Below, piece by piece: positions 56,840 to 64,000 of a stretch of 64,000 nt of DNA. The notes under the pieces were generated by a model. It made no database searches and was not told the origin of the DNA. It saw nothing but the letters and a program-made list of their open reading frames with translations. Both the position numbers and the translations under genes were made by a program. The number at the start of each line of letters is the position of its first letter. Position 1 is the first letter of the stretch. This DNA is from Flaccisagitta enflata (taxonomy: Eukaryota > Chaetognatha > Sagittoidea > Aphragmophora), in assembly GCA_965153355.1 (NCBI GenBank), contig OZ231128.1:10726001-10790000 (forward strand). Direction: 5' to 3'.

Positions 56840-58218
56840 CATTATTATTTAATAGATTTCTGGACAGAGCCTGTCGGGCTCTCTCTGCACAATATTGCAA
56901 AACCCGACGGAAAAACAGCCAGCCCGATGCATCGTTTTTTGACTTTTGACTCTAATTTGGGCATGTTAATATGGCCCAATCATCATAAAATTTTAGGTCA
57001 AAGTAATGCATGACGTTGAAAATTTACAGTAAACATTTCATGAATATCGAACCAGTTTTAGGGGGTTAAATGATTGTTTTTTTGCCTTTGGTACCCCCAA
57101 AACAACTATTTTCAGGCCTTTTGGACATTATTTTAAGCCTTCCAACTGAAATTTTTCTTGTTACACCAGACCAAATGCGATTGATGATTATAAAATCATG
57201 TGAACTCTGAAGCACAGGTGGTTTACAGGAGAGGTGTTACCTTCCAGATGCCAAAATTTATGATATTTTGACATTTTGCACATGATAGCGATTTCAATTT
57301 ATTTTTTTTTTGACAGGCAAAAAATGCTAAACAAGGGCTGAATTTTTTTTTTTTTGAGATCATCAACGACCCCAACAAAAAATTTTGGGTCATGGTTGAC
57401 CCCTCCCCTACATGATTTGGCATTGTCCCCACATAGAAGTTAATTTTTCAAAAATTCGATTTGTCTATTTTCGACTTTCAAGTCTAATTTGGGCATGTTA
57501 ACATTGTCCGAATGTCATGAAATTTTAGATGGTGGAAGTACAAGATGTAAAGAAGCTACAGTTAAAATTTTATCGAAATCGGACAAGGTTAAGGGAGGTA
57601 AAAGTCTCTCCCAGTGCATGAAATAATTCCAGAAAATGGCATATTTTTTTTAACCCTGCACAAAAAGCGCTATAACTCAAAAATGGTTGAAAATATCAAC
57701 TCGAAACCAATTTTTTTCGATTCCTCAGGCAATTTTGCATCGATTTACCTATTTGGTAAAATTTTTCTACAATTTTTACTATTTTTTATAAATTTTTCTT
57801 GAAAAAGTGTCTCTTTGAAAAATGAACAATGAGATCTCGGCGTTTTTCAATGTTTGAAGCTGGTCAAATGAGTTGAAACTGGGCCAAAAAGTGTTATTCT
57901 TACCAGATAATCTACTCAGCATGTCTCTGGAGTTAGTTTCTGACAAGTATAGGACTTTTTGACCAAATTCGATGAATACATTTTATAACCCTACTATTGG
58001 ACATCTATTGGACGTATCTTGGCCTTGTTCAAGTGTACCAGGGACGCTTGCGTATCCATCTCATCATGTAACCCGAATCTGATACAGAAACAAAAGTGGA
58101 AAGGGCTGTAAGTAATCTGATGTGGTATTGAGTAGTGTGGAGTGGTTTTTAGTAATATGGTATAGTTTTAAGTTGTGTGTTATGGTGTGGTTTTAAGCAT
58201 TGTAGTGTGGTGTGTGGT
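56840..58218. other. AT-rich stretch, no gene recognised
   Basis: TCTAATTTGGGCATGTTAA appears twice (56951 and 57482) in a diverged duplication of about 530 bp. No exon is supported. Confidence 0.4.
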
Positions 58219-58228
58219 TTTCTTTCTC

Positions 58229-58295
<67 letters not shown>

Positions 58296-58388
58296 CTCTC
58301 TCTCTCTCACTCACTCACTCACTCACTCACTCACTCACTCACTCACTCACTCACTCACTCACTCACTCACTCACTCACTCTCTCTCTT
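58219..58388 (+). repeat. (TTTC)n followed by (ACTC)n
   Basis: About 19 TTTC units, a CT run, then about 19 ACTC units. Confidence 0.97.
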
Positions 58389-58734
58389 AGTCCACGCACA
58401 AAACAAAACACCTTCATTCTTCAATGACAAACAAATTGTTAGAAACGTAAAGAACGCACAAAATTATTTGATTACAATGCCGAAAAAAGCGTCAGTGCCG
58501 TCAGTGGCATTGAGATTTCGAGCATGGACAGGACTGAAATAGAAGTCTTGGTTAACAGAAAAGTTTAATGGGGGGGGGGGGGCGGATCGGTCGCGGTCAT
58601 TGCAATTTATGAAGCAAAGAAGAGCAAGCTCGATCGGGCAACGATACAATATGAACGTACGGAGGGACAAATTTTGAGAGTACTCCACGGACAAAAAAAC
58701 ATGGAATTTTGCCCCCTTTGATAGGGCGTACTGG

Positions 58735-58935
58735 ATGGACCGACGTTAAAGTGAATGGACGCCGATGGACGGCCATAGGGTTGGACGGACACAGGGATGG
58801 ACGGACACAGGGATGGACGGGCACAGAGATAGACGGACACAGGTATAGACAGACATAGGAATGGCCGGACACAGAAATGGACGGACACAGGGATGGACGG
58901 ATATAGGGATGGACGGACACGGGGATGGACAGACA
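58735..58935. repeat. 16-bp minisatellite GGATGGACGGACACAG
   Basis: About twelve units directly left of the element at 58944. Confidence 0.9.
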
Positions 58936-59294
58936 TAGGGATACAGTACCATAAGAGCAAAGACGACCTAAACTGGAGGATAGATTTTAGGAATTATAAT
59001 TTTATATGATTTATATAAGAAATATAGATGTATATTGATTAAAGACTGCTTTATTGCTTGAATATGTTAGTTTTTTTCATTCTTCAATTTGTGACTTGAC
59101 TTCATCAGGACTTCATTTTTGTCCGCGACGGAATACCATTCCGACGCGGACTATAATTCGAGGCGGGTGGGTGTCGTCGTTGTCGTCGTCGTCGTCCACA
59201 CTTTTAAAAATGGGCTAACTTTTGAACGCCTTGACCGATTTGCTTCATATTTGGAGGGAAGTTGTACTAGGGTAAGCCGCTTTGCAGCCTATGC

Positions 59295-60115
59295 GTATGT
59301 TATGATCCGACCCACCCAACCGGCCCAACCAGCCTACCAGCCTAAAAGTGAAAAACATGCATAACTTCGGCATTTTTCTACCAATTTGGTTAAAATTTGG
59401 TATGTAGTCCCTAAATGGAAGAACTCAACATATGTATTTGAATTGTAAAGATTTTAGCATGCTAACCGGCCAAACAGGCCTACCACCCAACCAGCCTACT
59501 AGCCTAAAAGTGAAAAACGTGCATAACTTTGGCATTTTTCAACCAATTTGGTTAAAACTTGGTATGTAGTCTCTAAATGGAAGGACTCAACATATGTATT
59601 CTATTCGTAAAGATTTTAGCATGCTAACCGGCCAAACCAGCCTACCACCCAACCAGCCTAAAAGTGAAAAACGTGCATAACTTTGGCATTTTTCAACCGA
59701 TTTGGTTAAAACTTTGTATGTAGTGTCTAAATGGAAGGACTCACCATATGTATTTGATTTGTAAAGATTTTAGCATGCTAACCGGCCAAACCGGCCTACC
59801 ACCCAACCAGCCTACCAGCCTAATAGTGAAAAATGTGCATAACTTCGGCATTTTTCTACCGATTTGGTTAAAATTTGGTATGTAGTCCCTAAATGGAAGA
59901 ACTCAACATATGTATTTGAATTGTAAACATTTTAGAATGCTAACCGGCCAAACCAGCCTACCACCCAACCCGCCCACCAGCCTAAGAGTGAAAAACGTGC
60001 ATAACTTTGGCATTTTCCAACCGATTTGGTTAAAAATTGGTATGTAGTCTCTAAATGGAAGGACTCAACATATGTATTTGATTTGTAAAGATTATAGCAT
60101 GCTAACTGGCCAGAC
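59295..60115 (+). repeat. 160-bp tandem repeat, 5 monomers
   Basis: Each monomer has CCTAAAAGTGAAAAACGTGC, ACCAATTTGGTTAAAA and TTAGCATGCTAACCGGCC. It is the same family, inverted, as at 11.7-12.4 kb. Confidence 0.92.
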
Positions 60116-60124
60116 TGGCCAAAC

Positions 60125-60445
60125 CGCCATTTGACAACGCCGTTTGACGACGCCGTTTGACGACGCCGTTTGACGACGCCGTTTGACGACGCCGTTTGAC
60201 GACGCCGTTTGACGACGCCGTTTGACGACGCCGTTTGACAACGCCGTTTGACAACGCCGTTTGACAACGCCGTTTGACAACGCCGTTTGACAACGCCGTT
60301 TGACAACGCCGTATGACAACGCCGTATGACAACGCCGTATGACAACGCCGTATGACAACGCCGTATGACAACGCCGTATGACAACGCCGTATGACAACGC
60401 CGTTTGACGACACGCCGTTTGACGCCGCTGTTTGACAACGTCGTT
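60125..60445 (+). repeat. 13-bp minisatellite in three homogeneous zones
   Basis: GACGACGCCGTTT, then GACAACGCCGTTT, then GACAACGCCGTAT, each for six to nine consecutive units. Confidence 0.95.
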
Positions 60446-60504
60446 TGACAACGTTGTTTGACCCCAGTCGCGGACCCATACTCTTTTAAGATTTTTCAAC
60501 ATTA

Positions 60505-60740
60505 TAACCTAGCTCATGAGATTGGGATGAAAATTCTATATGATTTTGAAAAAAAAATCAGCTCAATGGGATTATTTTTACAGGTTTTACAGATTTTTTT
60601 CAAAAAGAACAATTATGTAAATTAATATCTGGGTAAAGAAGTAAAACTGGCATAAAACCTGTAAAAATAGTCCGATTGAGCTGATTTTTTTTCTGAATTC
60701 CATAAAATCTTCTGCCCGATCTGATGAGCTAGGTTAAAAC
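60505..60740. repeat. Inner inverted repeat of the composite element
   Basis: AACCTAGCTCATGAGATTGG mirrors TGATGAGCTAGGTT, and AATCAGCTCAATGGGATTAT mirrors TAGTCCGATTGAGCTGATTT. Confidence 0.88.
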
Positions 60741-61373
60741 ATTGAAAAATGAAGTCCTGATGAAGTCAAGTCACAAATTGAAAAATGAGAGAAGCCAATA
60801 AATTCAAGCAATAGAGCAACATTTGATCAATATAAATCTTAATTTTTTTATTCATAAAATGAAATTAAGATACTTAAAATCTATCCTCCAGTCTAGGTCG
60901 TCATTGCTCCCATCGTACTGTAGGCGTTCACATAAACCCTGTCTTAGATAAGCGAGGGCGCATCTGATCCCACGCAAGTTTCGTGAATCAGGCAAAATGT
61001 TCAGCAATGCTGACCCAGGGATGCTGACCCAGCATTGATAAAAATTATTGGAACATCTGAACTGTTAGTGATCTGATTGTACATCGTTGTGTGGCGCTTA
61101 AATAGAAGAGAACGTGGGTTTTAAAGCGTGGACCGGATGATATGTCCGTTCAGAAAGCAAACCTTGAAAGTTTAAGACTGGTGTTGCGTAATGTAGAAAG
61201 CAAAATGCGTCGACAAAAAGCGATTAATTTGCGCAACTCGTTTAACTCAATTTAATTCATAAGCTCGCAGAGATAAAAACGGTGAACAAAAACAACTAAG
61301 AATAAAACAAAAAACAAACAAACAAAAAATGACCATAACCCATGTAATCGAGTAACGCAAAATGTGTGCCTAC

Positions 61374-63858
<2,485 letters not shown>

Positions 63859-64000
63859 TCACCACCATACAAGCGCACACTTGGTCACCCCTTCACCGCT
63901 CACATGCGTTTGTCAGTGCACTCTTTTGCTATGTGAAGCACCCAACCTTCACCATTCACATGCATTTGTTGGAGCACAAGTGAGTCATAACCCCACAAGC

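Larger units (their letters stand above)
58944..60920. mobile_element. Composite inverted-repeat element (2 kb) carrying two satellites
   Basis: The termini are CAGTACCATAAGAGCAAAGA and the inverted TTGCTCCCATCGTACTG, with TA on both sides. The terminal repeats run about 170 bp, including AATTTGTGACTTGACTTCAT. Inside are a GCGGGTGGGTGTCGTCGTTG module, five 160-bp monomers, about 25 copies of a 13-bp unit, and a second inverted repeat. No transposase is present. Confidence 0.85.

Overview
This is a piece of a metazoan nuclear genome, almost certainly from an invertebrate. It has no bacterial features. Coding sequence is split into short exons with GT/AG borders, introns are long, and microsatellites, minisatellites and inverted-repeat transposons fill most of the rest. 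Four conserved animal genes are recognisable from exon translations and matching splice phases: PIKFYVE (minus, 5' part), CNPPD1 (plus, complete), CCNY/cyclin Y (plus, nearly complete) and vinculin VCL (minus, two exons near the C-terminus). A fifth small gene, a secreted cysteine-knot peptide precursor, lies on the plus strand inside a PIKFYVE intron. The species cannot be fixed from the window. A short degenerate TTAGGG tract argues weakly against insects, which usually have TTAGG telomeres.

Layout. 1377-17627 (minus): twelve PIKFYVE exons, from a start codon in good Kozak context through the FYVE zinc finger (7.5-8.1 kb) and the DEP domain (2.6-3.5 kb). The chaperonin-like and kinase parts lie left of the window. 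12485-12990 (plus): the cysteine-knot peptide gene in the 7.2 kb intron before the FYVE exon. 17628-18601: a short head-to-head intergenic region, a likely shared promoter. 18602-26941 (plus): CNPPD1 in ten exons, giving a 443-residue reading frame. 29700-40419 (plus): CCNY, from the myristoylation/palmitoylation N-terminus to the conserved Ala-Ile-Ile-Ser end; one exon remains unplaced. 40420-61373: no gene recognised; repeats dominate, including a 2.4 kb 21-bp satellite and a 2 kb inverted-repeat element. 61374-63744 (minus): two vinculin tail exons.

Biology. PIKFYVE makes PI(3,5)P2 on endosomes. CNPPD1 and CCNY both carry PHO80-like cyclin boxes and are transcribed in tandem. Vinculin links integrins and cadherins to actin. 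Apart from the two neighbouring cyclin-box genes there is no obvious functional cluster.

The most unusual theme is how repeats meet splice sites. In three exons (two in PIKFYVE, one in CCNY) the exon end and its 5' splice donor have been tandemly duplicated 4-13 times. Two acceptors appear to use a microsatellite as their pyrimidine tract. One TA-flanked transposon sits exactly on a CNPPD1 splice donor, and a hAT-type MITE sits two bases after the CNPPD1 stop codon. A MITE family with termini CAGGGGTGTATA / CAGGCCTGTATA has six copies, five with exact 8-bp target duplications, including one copy nested in another.
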